DNA of 54,318 nt from an uncultured Bacteroidales bacterium (GCA_934716995.1 CAKUYO010000016.1:1-54318); one strand, 5' to 3'. Counted from the stretch's first letter, positions 15,345 to 23,965 are shown. Made by a program: numbers and translations. The notes: generated from the letters alone by a model not told the origin.

Positions 15345-17048
15345 ATGTTAGTAACGGCAATAACGGCTATTTTGATGCTCATTGCGGGTATTGGTATCTT
15401 CTTGGTGGCATGCCAGATGATGTCAAGCAACTTGGAATCGGCAAGTAGTGAGCACCTCAAGGCTCTGTTTTCCAAGGTCGGCAACAACAAACTGATCGGT
15501 GTCGGTATCGGTGCCCTCAGTACGGCGGCTATCCAGTCTTCGGGTGCCACTACGGTAATGGTTATCGGTTTCGTCAATGTGGGCATTATGTCCCTCAGTC
15601 AGGCGGCGACCATCATCTATGGTGCCAACATCGGTACCACTATCACGGCGCAGATTGTGGCGCTCGGTCTCTCTTCCGAGGGCGGCTTGTCCACCACCGC
15701 TATCTTTGCCGCATTCGCAGGTATCGGCGCATTCATCGGGCTTTTTAGCAAGCGCGACTCGTGGAAAACGGCTGGCGGTATCCTTACGGGCTTCGGTATG
15801 CTCTTCGTCGGATTGAGTATGATGTCGGGGTCTATGGAGGATTTTGCACAGATGGACGCGGTCAAGGTCTTCCTCTCCTCTATCAGCAACCCGATTCTTT
15901 TGGTGCTTATAGGGGCTATCTTTACAGCGATTATCCAATCTTCGTCCGTGATGACTTCGGTTGCTATCACAATGGTTGTAACGGGGCTCGTTACGCTCAA
16001 CCAGGGTATTTATCTTACCCTTGGTTCCAATATCGGTTCCTGCGTCGTGGCGATTATTGCGGGTATGACCAGCGGTAAGAATGCCAAGCGTACTGCCCTT
16101 ATGCACTTGATATTCAACTGCTTTGGCGTCGTTGTCTTCTTGCTTGCCGCTCTTGTTATGTATCTTGTTACCAAAGGGCAGATCAGTTTCGGTACTATCT
16201 TCGAAGATATGTTCCCCGATGCACCGCAGGTACAGTTGGCTATGTTCCATACGATCTTCAACTGCCTTACGGTCATCATCATTTTGCCGCTTACTAACCT
16301 GCTTGTCAAGACCGTTTGTGCTATCATTCCTGACAAACTCTCCGAGGAGGAGGGGCAGGCTGCCAAACCGCATTTCTATTTTGTGGACGACAAGATGCTC
16401 CGTACCCCTATTATCGCTGTGCGTCAGGTCAAACTCGAGATCGAACACATGGCGGCGGTCGCTATGCACAACTACGACATTGCCGTCTATATGATTTCGA
16501 GCCTCGATTTCCGCCAGAAAGATAATTTCAACCGCAACGAGGCACAACTCAACTACCTGAATAATTATCTCATTCAGTACGTCGTCCGTCTCAACTCCAA
16601 GCCCCTCAATGAGGTCGATCACCGCTACCTGTCCTCTATGATTCGTTGTATCGGCGACTTGGAGCGTATCGGCGACTATGCCACCAATATCATCGAATAT
16701 GCCGAGGTCTTGCGTGACCATAACCTTGCTTTCTCCGAGCAGGTCAAAGAGGAGATTGAGCAGGTGCGTGAGGGCGTTTTCTCCGTCTATCAAAACGTGA
16801 TGAAAGCCTATATGGAAGTCAGCGTCGATGCCCTCAACGAGGCAAACAAGATGGAGGATCTGGTGGATGAGATGACCGACAAGATGGCGGATAAGAACGT
16901 GGAGCGTCTCTCCCATAACGAGTATAATCCGACCGTCGGTGCGCAGTATCTGGAGTTCGCCAGCGATTCCGAGCGTATAGCCGACCACCTTATCAACGTC
17001 GGCAAATCCATCCGTGTCATCCTCCAACCCGAGCGCGTCATCAAATAA
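15345..17048 (+). CDS. Na/Pi cotransporter family protein with PhoU-like domain
   Basis: The 567-residue inner-membrane protein has about eight hydrophobic segments in two inverted halves, each with a QSS signature (AIQSSGATTVMVIGF and IIQSSSVMTSVAIT). This is the hallmark of the NptA/SLC34-type sodium-phosphate symporters. Residues about 360-567 form a PhoU-like helical domain (RCIGDLERIGDYATNIIEYAE, ASDSERIADHLINVGKS) that in related proteins may sense or regulate phosphate flux. It starts 53 bases after the preceding gene. Phosphate is the probable substrate. Confidence 0.9.
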   Translation: MLVTAITAILMLIAGIGIFLVACQMMSSNLESASSEHLKALFSKVGNNKLIGVGIGALSTAAIQSSGATTVMVIGFVNVGIMSLSQAATIIYGANIGTTITAQIVALGLSSEGGLSTTAIFAAFAGIGAFIGLFSKRDSWKTAGGILTGFGMLFVGLSMMSGSMEDFAQMDAVKVFLSSISNPILLVLIGAIFTAIIQSSSVMTSVAITMVVTGLVTLNQGIYLTLGSNIGSCVVAIIAGMTSGKNAKRTALMHLIFNCFGVVVFLLAALVMYLVTKGQISFGTIFEDMFPDAPQVQLAMFHTIFNCLTVIIILPLTNLLVKTVCAIIPDKLSEEEGQAAKPHFYFVDDKMLRTPIIAVRQVKLEIEHMAAVAMHNYDIAVYMISSLDFRQKDNFNRNEAQLNYLNNYLIQYVVRLNSKPLNEVDHRYLSSMIRCIGDLERIGDYATNIIEYAEVLRDHNLAFSEQVKEEIEQVREGVFSVYQNVMKAYMEVSVDALNEANKMEDLVDEMTDKMADKNVERLSHNEYNPTVGAQYLEFASDSERIADHLINVGKSIRVILQPERVIK

Positions 17049-17066
17049 TGTCAGCGTAATTGCCCG

Positions 17067-17110
17067 CTTTTGCCCGCCGTAGGCGGATAAGATTTAAGGC
17101 AATTTATGGA
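17067..17110. mobile_element. MITE-like element, internal fragment
   Basis: This segment matches the middle of copies A-C (CCGCCGTAGGCG, then ATAAGATTTA, GGCAATTTATGGA). The conserved ends are missing, so it is a decayed or truncated copy. Confidence 0.6.
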
Positions 17111-17165
17111 GGTTGAGTAGAACTCCTTATTATTCCGCGTCGTCGTAACATACCACCTCCGGGGA

Positions 17166-17345
17166 CGCGGGCGCCCTCGCCCGCGGAAAAACCGCAGAAA
17201 AAATTAAATAGTTTTCTTTTATTTCCTTTATTTCTCTCGCACCGCCTCAAGAGGCTCCGCAAAATTTATTTTGTGGAGAGAGGAGAAAAGGCGGCAACCT
17301 AAACTCGTGCAACGAGTTTCAATGTTGCAAGCCCTTTTCGACGAG
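17166..17345. other. String of hairpins in the spacer before the thioesterase
   Basis: Four hairpins follow one another: CGCGGGCG/CGCCCGCG (17166-17185), GCCTC/GAGGC (17244-17255), CTCCGCAAAAT/ATTTTGTGGAG (17255-17278) and AAACTCGT/ACGAGTTT (17301-17319). CCGCCT near 17242 could also pair with AGGCGG near 17289. No promoter was recognised. A structured leader or small RNA is possible, but simple spacer repeats are an alternative. The 17049-17375 spacer holds nothing else except the MITE fragment. Confidence 0.3.
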
Positions 17346-17375
17346 GGTGCGTAGGACAACAACACAACCAAAATT

Positions 17376-17879
17376 ATGCGTTTAATACATAACCCTTGGC
17401 TCGGGGTAGAGGGCTACAATTGTTTCGGGTGCTGCCCGACCAACCCTATCGGTACCCACATGCATTTCTACGAGGACGGCGACGAGGTCGTTTCCGTATG
17501 GCGTCCCACGCAGAACCACCAGTCTTGGATCAACACGCTCCATGGTGGTGTCCAAGCCGTTTTGTTGGACGAGGTATGCGGTTGGGTGGTCTTTCATAAA
17601 CTGCAAACGGCGGGCGTTACCGCCAAGATGGAGACACGCTACCACAAACCCGTTTCTACGCTCCAACCTTATATCACCCTTCGCGGTCGTCTTAAGGAGC
17701 AGCATCGCAACGTGGCGTATGTCATCGGCGAGATCTGGAGTGCCGAAGGCGAACTGCTTTGCGAGTGTCTCTGCACCTATTTTACTTTCCCGCAAGAAAA
17801 AGCCAAAGCCGAAATGGGCTATATTCCCTCCACCACCGATGGCGGCGACCTCACGTGGGAAGAGGTCATCAATTTGTAG
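17376..17879 (+). CDS. PaaI-like hot-dog thioesterase
   Basis: The 167-residue protein has a single hot-dog domain with the PaaI-type motif NTLHGGVQAVLLDEVCGW (about residues 55-72), where HGG and the Asp line the active site. An N-terminal NCFGCCPTNPIGTH segment is typical of a PaaI subgroup. Such enzymes hydrolyse acyl-CoA or related thioesters in the cytoplasm. The final 25 residues are not conserved in my recollection. The gene stands alone between two long spacers; the substrate is unknown. Confidence 0.82.
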   Translation: MRLIHNPWLGVEGYNCFGCCPTNPIGTHMHFYEDGDEVVSVWRPTQNHQSWINTLHGGVQAVLLDEVCGWVVFHKLQTAGVTAKMETRYHKPVSTLQPYITLRGRLKEQHRNVAYVIGEIWSAEGELLCECLCTYFTFPQEKAKAEMGYIPSTTDGGDLTWEEVINL

Positions 17880-17887
17880 ATAGTGCC

Positions 17888-17934
17888 GGTTCGATATAAG
17901 CGGTACATTGGTTAATTTGTACAACAGCAATGTA
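17888..17934. mobile_element. Half of a second MITE-like element (related to 23966-24142)
   Basis: Beginning GTTCGATATAAGCGG, this matches positions 23973-24019 with few mismatches, including GTTAATTTGTA and AACAGCAATGTATATT. No matching right end was found before 18290. Confidence 0.6.
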
Positions 17935-17964
17935 TATTGAACATACCCTTATGCTATCAGGAGT

Positions 17965-18060
17965 AGGTGATTAGTGGGTGATTCTTTATAGGATATTACA
18001 ATCCGTATAACAGCATCGGGTGATTATCGGGTGATTAACGGGTGATTAACGGGTGATTCC
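17965..18060 (+). repeat. GGGTGATTA 11-base arrays
   Basis: AGGTGATT at 17965 and GGGTGATT at 17976 (spacing 11) form a first pair. GGGTGATTA starts again at 18018, 18029, 18040 and 18051 (spacing exactly 11). The word is unrelated to those of the other arrays. Confidence 0.9.
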
Positions 18061-18098
18061 TTATAGTATGTCGCAACATTGCTGTGTTTTTTGCTGAT

Positions 18099-18140
18099 CG
18101 GTAGTGCAAAGCATCGCTTTGTGCGTAGCACGCACTACCG
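18099..18140. other. Perfect three-way-junction palindrome
   Basis: CGGTAGTGC (18099-18107) pairs with GCACTACCG (18132-18140). Inside, AAAGC-ATC-GCTTT (18108-18120) and GTGC-GTA-GCAC (18121-18131) form two hairpins with no unpaired junction bases. It lies about 35 bases before a promoter. An RNA element, a protein site or a DNA secondary structure is possible. Confidence 0.6.
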
Positions 18141-18175
18141 GTTATCGCTTATACTGCTATTTTTGCACATACAAA

Positions 18176-18207
18176 TTTGCCGATCTCAATAAAAAAGTGT
18201 ATCTTTG
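18176..18207 (+). promoter_or_regulatory. Promoter of the ATP-grasp/PSD/DUF354 cluster
   Basis: TTTG at 18176-18179, 20 bases, then TATCTTTG at 18200-18207. It is separated from the first clear gene (18445) by a leader that contains a MITE-like element. Confidence 0.82.
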
Positions 18208-18240
18208 TGCCAACTTATGATTAACAAACAATAACACTTT

Positions 18241-18291
18241 ATGGTATATGCATCCTGCTCTTTCCTTATTGATTCTCTTTCTGGTAAATAA
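18241..18291 (+). CDS. Possible 16-residue leader or truncated reading frame
   Basis: ATG 18241, 34 bases after the promoter, opens MVYASCSFLIDSLSGK and stops at the left end of MITE-like copy B. The stop TAA overlaps the first base pair or two of the element. It could be a remnant of a gene cut by the insertion, a leader peptide or chance. Confidence 0.2.
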   Translation: MVYASCSFLIDSLSGK

Positions 18292-18432
18292 CGTCAGTTT
18301 GATATAAGCACATTGTCTTACTTTCCGCCGTAGGCGAATAAGATTTATGGCAATTTATGGTTGCTAAAACAAAGATTTACGTAGATTTCTTGCCGCTTTG
18401 CGGCAAAGGAGTTTTTATGTCGAACTTACGTT
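18290..18432. mobile_element. MITE-like element, copy B (143 bases)
   Basis: It begins AACGTCAGTTTGATATAA and ends on the other strand AACGTAAGTTCGACATAA, with the same interior as copy A, including the TGCCGCTTTGCGGCA hairpin. It lies between the promoter at 18176 and the start codon at 18445, inside the transcribed leader. Confidence 0.78.
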
Positions 18433-18444
18433 AAATAGTTTAAT

Positions 18445-19608
18445 ATGATTCACCGCGTAGTCATATTAGGAGGGCATATACAGGCTTTGGGATTGGCACG
18501 GCAAGTCGCAGCCGAGTCCATTGAGGTTGTGCTGTTGGTGGATACCCGTTATGCCGTGGCTAAATACTCCAAGGCAGTACACAAAACGCATATCTATCAC
18601 GACACCAAAGAGTTAGAGCAGTGGATCGATACATTGTGTTTGCCGCAAAAGGGTTGTCTGCTGTTTCCTACCAATGACGAGATGGTGGAGTTCCTGTCGC
18701 AACGCTATGCCGATTATCAGCAGCGGTTTGCACAGGGTATTCCTGCTCCCGAAACGGTGGCTTTGTTTAACGACAAGCGCAAGGCGTACCAATTTGCGGA
18801 AACCCACCATATTCCGTGTCCTGAATGTTGGTATCCGAATACCATTGATGAGGTAAAAGCAATAGCCGCTACTTTGCCCTATCCTGTTGTGGTAAAGCCT
18901 GCTATAATGTACACTTTCCATACCACTTTCGGCAAAAAGGCATTCCGTTGTGATAATGCAGAGCAACTCCTCGCCACATACAAGCGCATTGCAGACGCCA
19001 ACTACCCATTGGAAAAAGTGTTGATACAGGAATTTCTGTCGGGCGGACCGCAATACCTGTTCTCTTATGGCGTAATGGCAAAGGATGGCATACCCGTAGC
19101 ATCACTTGTTGCCAACCGTATCCGCCAAAACCCGATGGACTTTGGCAACTCTACCACCTTTGCTGTTACGTGCAACGTTCCCGATATAGCACGCCAATCG
19201 GAGCAACTGTTGCGCCTTGTCAATTATTGGGGAATGGGAGAAATAGAGTGGATGTTCGACCCAAAGAGCGGGCAATACAAGTTCCTCGAAATCAACACCC
19301 GCGCATGGAAATGGCACACCATATCGAACCAATTAGGTTTTTCGTTTATAGGCACGATGATAGATGTGCTTAATGGGAATGAGACATATCGAGAAAAGAC
19401 ACCTGCAGCCAACAAAGTCGGTTGGGTGGAACGCCTTACCGATTGGACGGTTATCATGAAAGAAGTTCTCCACCATCGTATGAGACTCTCCTCTGCCGTC
19501 CAAACCTACAAATTCCCCAAGGAGTATGCTGTCTGGTCGTTCCGCGACCCCTTGCCTTGCATTATGTATATTCTGTTATCTCCTATATTGTATATATTGA
19601 GATACTAA
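18445..19608 (+). CDS. ATP-grasp ligase of a surface-glycan type cluster
   Basis: The 387-residue protein has a Rossmann-like N-terminus (VVILGGHIQALGLARQVA), then an ATP-grasp core: VALFNDKRKAYQFAETHHIPCP, YPVVVKPA with the ATP-binding Lys, VLIQEFLSGG, and FLEINTRAWKWH in the metal-binding region. ATP-grasp enzymes join a carboxylate to an amine through an acyl phosphate. The C-terminal 20 residues are hydrophobic (CIMYILLSPILYILRY) and may attach it to the membrane. It is first in a rightward cluster with a PSD-like decarboxylase 12 bases downstream. The substrates are unknown. Confidence 0.8.
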   Translation: MIHRVVILGGHIQALGLARQVAAESIEVVLLVDTRYAVAKYSKAVHKTHIYHDTKELEQWIDTLCLPQKGCLLFPTNDEMVEFLSQRYADYQQRFAQGIPAPETVALFNDKRKAYQFAETHHIPCPECWYPNTIDEVKAIAATLPYPVVVKPAIMYTFHTTFGKKAFRCDNAEQLLATYKRIADANYPLEKVLIQEFLSGGPQYLFSYGVMAKDGIPVASLVANRIRQNPMDFGNSTTFAVTCNVPDIARQSEQLLRLVNYWGMGEIEWMFDPKSGQYKFLEINTRAWKWHTISNQLGFSFIGTMIDVLNGNETYREKTPAANKVGWVERLTDWTVIMKEVLHHRMRLSSAVQTYKFPKEYAVWSFRDPLPCIMYILLSPILYILRY

Positions 19609-19620
19609 TTTCTTTGGTTT

Positions 19621-20418
19621 ATGAATAATATCTATATCCTGATAGGTTGCATAATTGTGGTGTGTGAGAGCATCACAATGTATTGTTATTTACACAAGAA
19701 AACGCATATCTCACTATCGTACTTGTACAAAGACAACCTCATAGTTTGTATCCTGATTGCGGCTCTCACCGGTTGGTGTATTTCTCTTTTAGGTATATGG
19801 GCATTGCTAATAGGTGTTGTGTTGGTACCTGTTTTGGGATTGCTCCTTACAATGATACGCTTCTTTCGTTTTCCGTTACGGAAACGTGTACAGAAAGAGA
19901 ATGCTATTATATCCCCTGCTGACGGAAACATTATCTATATCAAGCGTATAGAGAAAGGTGATATCCCTATGTCAACAAAGGAGGGTGTTACGGCGACATT
20001 GCAAGAATTTACCAATGTGGATATGGATTATCCGTGTATCATCATAGGTATCAATATGACACCATTTGATGTGCACCGCAATGCAACACCTATAGCAGGA
20101 CGTGTAGTAATGAATCAACACTTTGATGGTGAAACATTGTCCTTAAAGAATCCTGCAGCCATAGCACGTAATGAACGCAATACAATAGTCTTGGATAATG
20201 GGCGTTTTCGTGTCGGAGTAGTGCAGACGGCTTCACGATTAGTTCGACGGGTTGTAACCAACTGCAAGGTGGGTGATATTATGGAGCAGGGACAGTGGTT
20301 TGGAATGATTAAATTTGGTTCACAAGTGGATGTGATTATTCCTGCAAATGCACATATATGTGTCAATATCAAGGAGCAAGTTTATGTTCGTAAGACTATT
20401 TTAGCCACATTTGATTGA
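19621..20418 (+). CDS. Phosphatidylserine decarboxylase-like membrane protein
   Basis: The 265-residue protein has two N-terminal hydrophobic regions (about residues 4-23 and 38-78) and then a PSD core: RFFRFPLR, SPADG with Asp101, DVHRNATPIAG with His152, and KFGSQVDV with Ser234. These correspond to the Asp-His-Ser set that drives self-cleavage and forms the pyruvoyl cofactor in PSD enzymes. All three are kept, so it is probably active. The Gly-Ser site reads FGSQ rather than LGST. The gene lies between an ATP-grasp gene and a DUF354 gene rather than next to phosphatidylserine synthase. It could make phosphatidylethanolamine or decarboxylate a serine-bearing glycan lipid. Confidence 0.8.
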   Translation: MNNIYILIGCIIVVCESITMYCYLHKKTHISLSYLYKDNLIVCILIAALTGWCISLLGIWALLIGVVLVPVLGLLLTMIRFFRFPLRKRVQKENAIISPADGNIIYIKRIEKGDIPMSTKEGVTATLQEFTNVDMDYPCIIIGINMTPFDVHRNATPIAGRVVMNQHFDGETLSLKNPAAIARNERNTIVLDNGRFRVGVVQTASRLVRRVVTNCKVGDIMEQGQWFGMIKFGSQVDVIIPANAHICVNIKEQVYVRKTILATFD

Positions 20419-20423
20419 TTGCA

Positions 20424-21497
20424 ATGAACATACTGATAGATATAGGGCATACGCCTCAATTGAATTTCTACAAGAATCTGATTCTTACATTATCCGTATG
20501 CGGAAATCACGTCTATGTGGTGGTACTTAAACGGGGGCGTTTGCCACAAATTGCCCGATACGAATTAGGTAATGTACCCAATGTAGAGGTAGTCGCTATT
20601 GGCAGACATCGTATGAATAAGTGGTCTGCCATTTTAGAGTCAAACTTGCTACGCATATTTCAACTGCTATGGTGGTCATTGGGAAAGAATATAGATGTGG
20701 TGTTAGCCAATGGGGTAATTGCACATGTGGTGGGATGGATTCATCGTGTACCCTGTTTTGCTTTTGATGATGACCCGCAAGTATGGGACTACCGCCCCAA
20801 ACTTTTTTTCTGTACTCAATCCGCATACTGCATATACGAATCGCAGAAACCTTTGAGTCCCAAAGCCAAGATATTGCCTTGCCTCAAAGAATGGGCATAC
20901 CTTGCACCTAATGTATTCAAACACGATGTAGAAGCATTATCGGAGTATGGCGTACAGCCCAAGCAATACTTGTTTCTGCGTGAAGTGTCCGTCGGGACGG
21001 TGAACTATGCGGGGCAGGCAAGTGGTGCCGTCTTGGGCATAGTACCCGAAATACAAAAAATGCAGGCATTACATCCTGAGTTAAAAGTGTTGCTTTCTCT
21101 TGAAGAGAAGCACCGCCGCGCAGAATATCCTGCCGACTGGATACTCTTGCAAGAACCCATCAAAGACATCCACTCCCTCATCTATTATAGTGCAGGCTTG
21201 GTTTCGTCGGGTGATAGTATGGCACGCGAGGCGGCTTTGCTGGGTGTCCCCGCTTACTATCTCGGTATTCGCTATGATATGCCAGCCAATGCTGCCGCTG
21301 CCAAGGTCGCCCAACTCCAAAACCAAAAGACCCAACCCATTGCCGATTGGCTCACTAACACCTTATCCATAAACCCTAAAACCGCCGAATTGCACCAGCA
21401 ACAACTCCGCACCCACATCAACGATACCTTCATCGACATCAATGCCTATATGCTATCTTTGGTAGAGAATGTAAAGAATAAGACAAATGGAAAATAG
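20424..21497 (+). CDS. DUF354 family protein (glycosyltransferase/epimerase-like fold)
   Basis: The 357-residue protein begins at ATG 20424 with NILIDIGHTPQLNFYKNLI, the DUF354 signature, followed by GNHVYVVVLKRGR. Further on, AFDDDPQVWDY and SSGDSMAREAALLGVPAYYLG match the two-domain GT-B/UDP-GlcNAc 2-epimerase-like fold. DUF354 proteins are common in archaea and scattered in bacteria, often in glycan loci; no reaction is established to my knowledge. It is six bases after the PSD-like stop and overlaps the next gene by 11 bases. Confidence 0.8.
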   Translation: MNILIDIGHTPQLNFYKNLILTLSVCGNHVYVVVLKRGRLPQIARYELGNVPNVEVVAIGRHRMNKWSAILESNLLRIFQLLWWSLGKNIDVVLANGVIAHVVGWIHRVPCFAFDDDPQVWDYRPKLFFCTQSAYCIYESQKPLSPKAKILPCLKEWAYLAPNVFKHDVEALSEYGVQPKQYLFLREVSVGTVNYAGQASGAVLGIVPEIQKMQALHPELKVLLSLEEKHRRAEYPADWILLQEPIKDIHSLIYYSAGLVSSGDSMAREAALLGVPAYYLGIRYDMPANAAAAKVAQLQNQKTQPIADWLTNTLSINPKTAELHQQQLRTHINDTFIDINAYMLSLVENVKNKTNGK

Positions 21498-22491
21498 CGA
21501 AATAACGCAAGGAGAGTCTGCTATCATTTTATATAAAGCAGAGGATAATAGTATTCAACTTGAAGTTAAGTTGGAGCACGAGACCGTGTGGTTGACGCAA
21601 CAACAGATGGCGGAATTATTTGAAAGAGATCAGTCGGTTATTGCTCGTCACATAAGGAATATCTATAAAGAAGGTGAATTGCAGCGCGAGGGCACGTATG
21701 CAAAATTTGCATATATGCCCCAAGGTTTGGAACGTTCTTATGAAACTGCCTTATATAGTTTAGATGTTATTATCTCCGTTGGCTATCGAGTTCATAGTAT
21801 ACGTGGCACACAATTTCGCCAATGGGCAAATAAGATACTAAGAGATTATCTCCTCAAAGGTTATGCTATCAATCAAAACATCCAACTCCAACATTATCAG
21901 GAACTCAAAGACGTTGTGGCTTTGATGTCGCGTACATTGTCATTGCAAGAGAAGCCCACACAAGACGAGTATTCGGGATTGTTCAATGTAATTAGTGATT
22001 ATGTGTATGCGCTTGATACGTTGGATAGTTATGATTATCAACAACTAACTATTGATAAGACAACCAAGAAAGAGCCTTTCCATGCCACATACGAGAATGC
22101 GATGGAGGCAATCACGGCACTCAAAGAGAAATTCGGAGGTAGTGCTCTGTTTGCCAATGAGAAAGACGAATCATTCAAGTCCAGCATCGGGCAGATATAC
22201 CAAACTTTCGGTGGAGAAGAACTCTATCCGTCTGTGGAGGAAAAGGCGGCAATGTTGCTTTATTTGGTAACTAAAAATCACTCTTTCAGCGATGGCAACA
22301 AGCGCATAGCCGCTATGCTATTTCTTTGGTTCTTAAGCAATAACGGAGTGTTGTACGCCGCTGACGGGCATAAGCGAATAGGGGATAACACCCTTGTGGC
22401 TCTCACGCTGATGATTGCCGAAAGCCGTACGGAAGAAAAAGACATTATAGTCAAGGTGGTTGTAAACCTTATCAATCAAGATAACCAATAA
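21487..22491 (+). CDS. RhuM family protein with C-terminal Fic/DOC domain
   Basis: In this 334-residue protein, the N-terminal part (KLEHETVWLTQQQMAELFERDQ, then VIARHIRNIY and IISVGYRVHSIRGTQFRQWA) is the RhuM/virulence-protein region. The C-terminal part has a Fic-type motif HSFSDGNKR starting at His265. Fic and Doc proteins transfer AMP or phosphate to target proteins; RhuM-Fic fusions are widespread and their targets unknown. No separate antitoxin gene is seen. An inhibitory helix motif ((S/T)xxxE(G/N)) was not recognised with confidence. The start lies inside the end of the DUF354 gene, so it is translated with the glycan genes although it is unrelated in function. Confidence 0.85.
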   Translation: MENSEITQGESAIILYKAEDNSIQLEVKLEHETVWLTQQQMAELFERDQSVIARHIRNIYKEGELQREGTYAKFAYMPQGLERSYETALYSLDVIISVGYRVHSIRGTQFRQWANKILRDYLLKGYAINQNIQLQHYQELKDVVALMSRTLSLQEKPTQDEYSGLFNVISDYVYALDTLDSYDYQQLTIDKTTKKEPFHATYENAMEAITALKEKFGGSALFANEKDESFKSSIGQIYQTFGGEELYPSVEEKAAMLLYLVTKNHSFSDGNKRIAAMLFLWFLSNNGVLYAADGHKRIGDNTLVALTLMIAESRTEEKDIIVKVVVNLINQDNQ

Positions 22492-22582
22492 GTTTGTTCA
22501 GTACAGACAATAAATAATCATATACCATGGTTTTTGTTGAGTATAAACAATAAAAATGCAATACTTGCAATATAAGAGTGAT

Positions 22583-23962
22583 ATGAACATAAGTATTTTC
22601 GGGTTGGGATATGTGGGCTGTGTAGGTGCAGCGTGTTTGGCAAAGTTGGGGCATCATGTCATCGGCGTGGATATCAATGAAAACAAGGTGCGTCTTATGC
22701 AAGAGGGCAAACCTACTATTATCGAGGAAGGCATTGCGGCACTCTGTCAGGAGGCGCATGATGCAGGGCGTATGACGGCTACTACTGATGTCAATATGGC
22801 TGTAGAGAAGACTGACGTATCGTTTATTGTCGTCGGAACACCTTCTTCCAAAGAGGGGCACCTCAACTTGAATTACATCTACGCGGTGGCAAAGCAGATA
22901 GGCGAAGCCCTACGCCACAAGACGACTTTCCATATCGTGGCTATCCGCTCCACGGTGCTGCCCGGTACCAATGAGAAAGTGGGGGAAATCATTGCAGATG
23001 CCTCGGGCAAAGAGCGCAACAAAGACTTTACCATTGTCAGCAACCCCGAGTTCCTGCGCGAAGGTACATCGGTGAAAGACTATTTCAATCCGCCTTTGAC
23101 GCTCGTTGGTACGGATAACCCGTATGCCGAACAGGTGTTCCGTGAGATTTACAAGGACATTGCCGCCGAGTTTGTCTCTACCGATATTCGTGTGGCGGAG
23201 ATGATGAAATACGTGAACAATACCTACCATGCGCTGAAGATTGTGTTTGGCAACGAGGTGGGCAATATCTGCAAAGGGCTGAACATCGACAGCCACAAGG
23301 TGATGGAGATATTCTGTAAGGATAAGCAACTGAATATCAGTCCCTACTATTTCAAACCCGGTTTTGCTTACGGTGGTTCGTGCCTGCCCAAGGACATGAA
23401 AGCCCTGCGCACGTTGGCGCACGACCTCTATATTGATGTGCCTGTTATTGAGAGTATTCACGCCTCCAACGAAGCACAGAAACGCAATGCCGTGCAACTG
23501 ATTATGGCGCAAGGACATCGTAAGATAGGCATCCTCGGTTTGTCCTTCAAGGCAGGAACCGACGACCTGCGTTGCTCTCCTATCGTGGACGTGGTGGAAA
23601 GCCTGCTCGGGAAGGGTTTTGAGATACGCATATATGACAAGAATGTGAAAGTCAGCGAATTGACAGGTACCAACAAGGACTTCATCATGGCGAAGATACC
23701 GCATTTGCAGCACTTTGTCAGTGATGACTTGGATGCCGTATGTGCCAACAGCGATGTCCTTGTCATAACCAACAAGGAGAAAGACTTTGCCGATGTGCTC
23801 CAACGCTACCCCAACAAGGTCATTGTGGATTTGGTACGCCAATGGAAAGAGGTCAATTACACGGGGCATTATGAGGGACTCTCCTGGGGCGACATCAACA
23901 CCAACCATACCGCCCAAATAACCAAAGACAGCACAATGGACTTCAAGCAAACGGAGTTCTGA
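22583..23962 (+). CDS. Nucleotide-sugar 6-dehydrogenase (AlgD/UDP-glucose dehydrogenase family)
   Basis: The 459-residue enzyme starts at ATG 22583 with a Rossmann motif ISIFGLGYVGCVGAACLA; the in-frame ATG at 22556 would add nine residues ahead of it. It has VVGTPSSKEG, the central NPEFLREGTSVKDYFNPP, and GGSCLPKDMKAL with the catalytic Cys at about 267. It oxidises a nucleotide hexose to the uronic acid with NAD. The N-terminus resembles GDP-mannose dehydrogenase (AlgD) more than WecC, but the sugar is not certain. It probably feeds the surface polysaccharide made by neighbouring genes. A MITE-like element lies directly after the stop. Confidence 0.9.
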   Translation: MNISIFGLGYVGCVGAACLAKLGHHVIGVDINENKVRLMQEGKPTIIEEGIAALCQEAHDAGRMTATTDVNMAVEKTDVSFIVVGTPSSKEGHLNLNYIYAVAKQIGEALRHKTTFHIVAIRSTVLPGTNEKVGEIIADASGKERNKDFTIVSNPEFLREGTSVKDYFNPPLTLVGTDNPYAEQVFREIYKDIAAEFVSTDIRVAEMMKYVNNTYHALKIVFGNEVGNICKGLNIDSHKVMEIFCKDKQLNISPYYFKPGFAYGGSCLPKDMKALRTLAHDLYIDVPVIESIHASNEAQKRNAVQLIMAQGHRKIGILGLSFKAGTDDLRCSPIVDVVESLLGKGFEIRIYDKNVKVSELTGTNKDFIMAKIPHLQHFVSDDLDAVCANSDVLVITNKEKDFADVLQRYPNKVIVDLVRQWKEVNYTGHYEGLSWGDINTNHTAQITKDSTMDFKQTEF

Positions 23963-23965
23963 TTT

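Noticed and set aside
15423..17027. A 534-codon open frame antisense to the Na/Pi cotransporter
   Set aside because: The product is rich in H, D and R with no recognisable fold; the plus-strand gene has clear QSS motifs.
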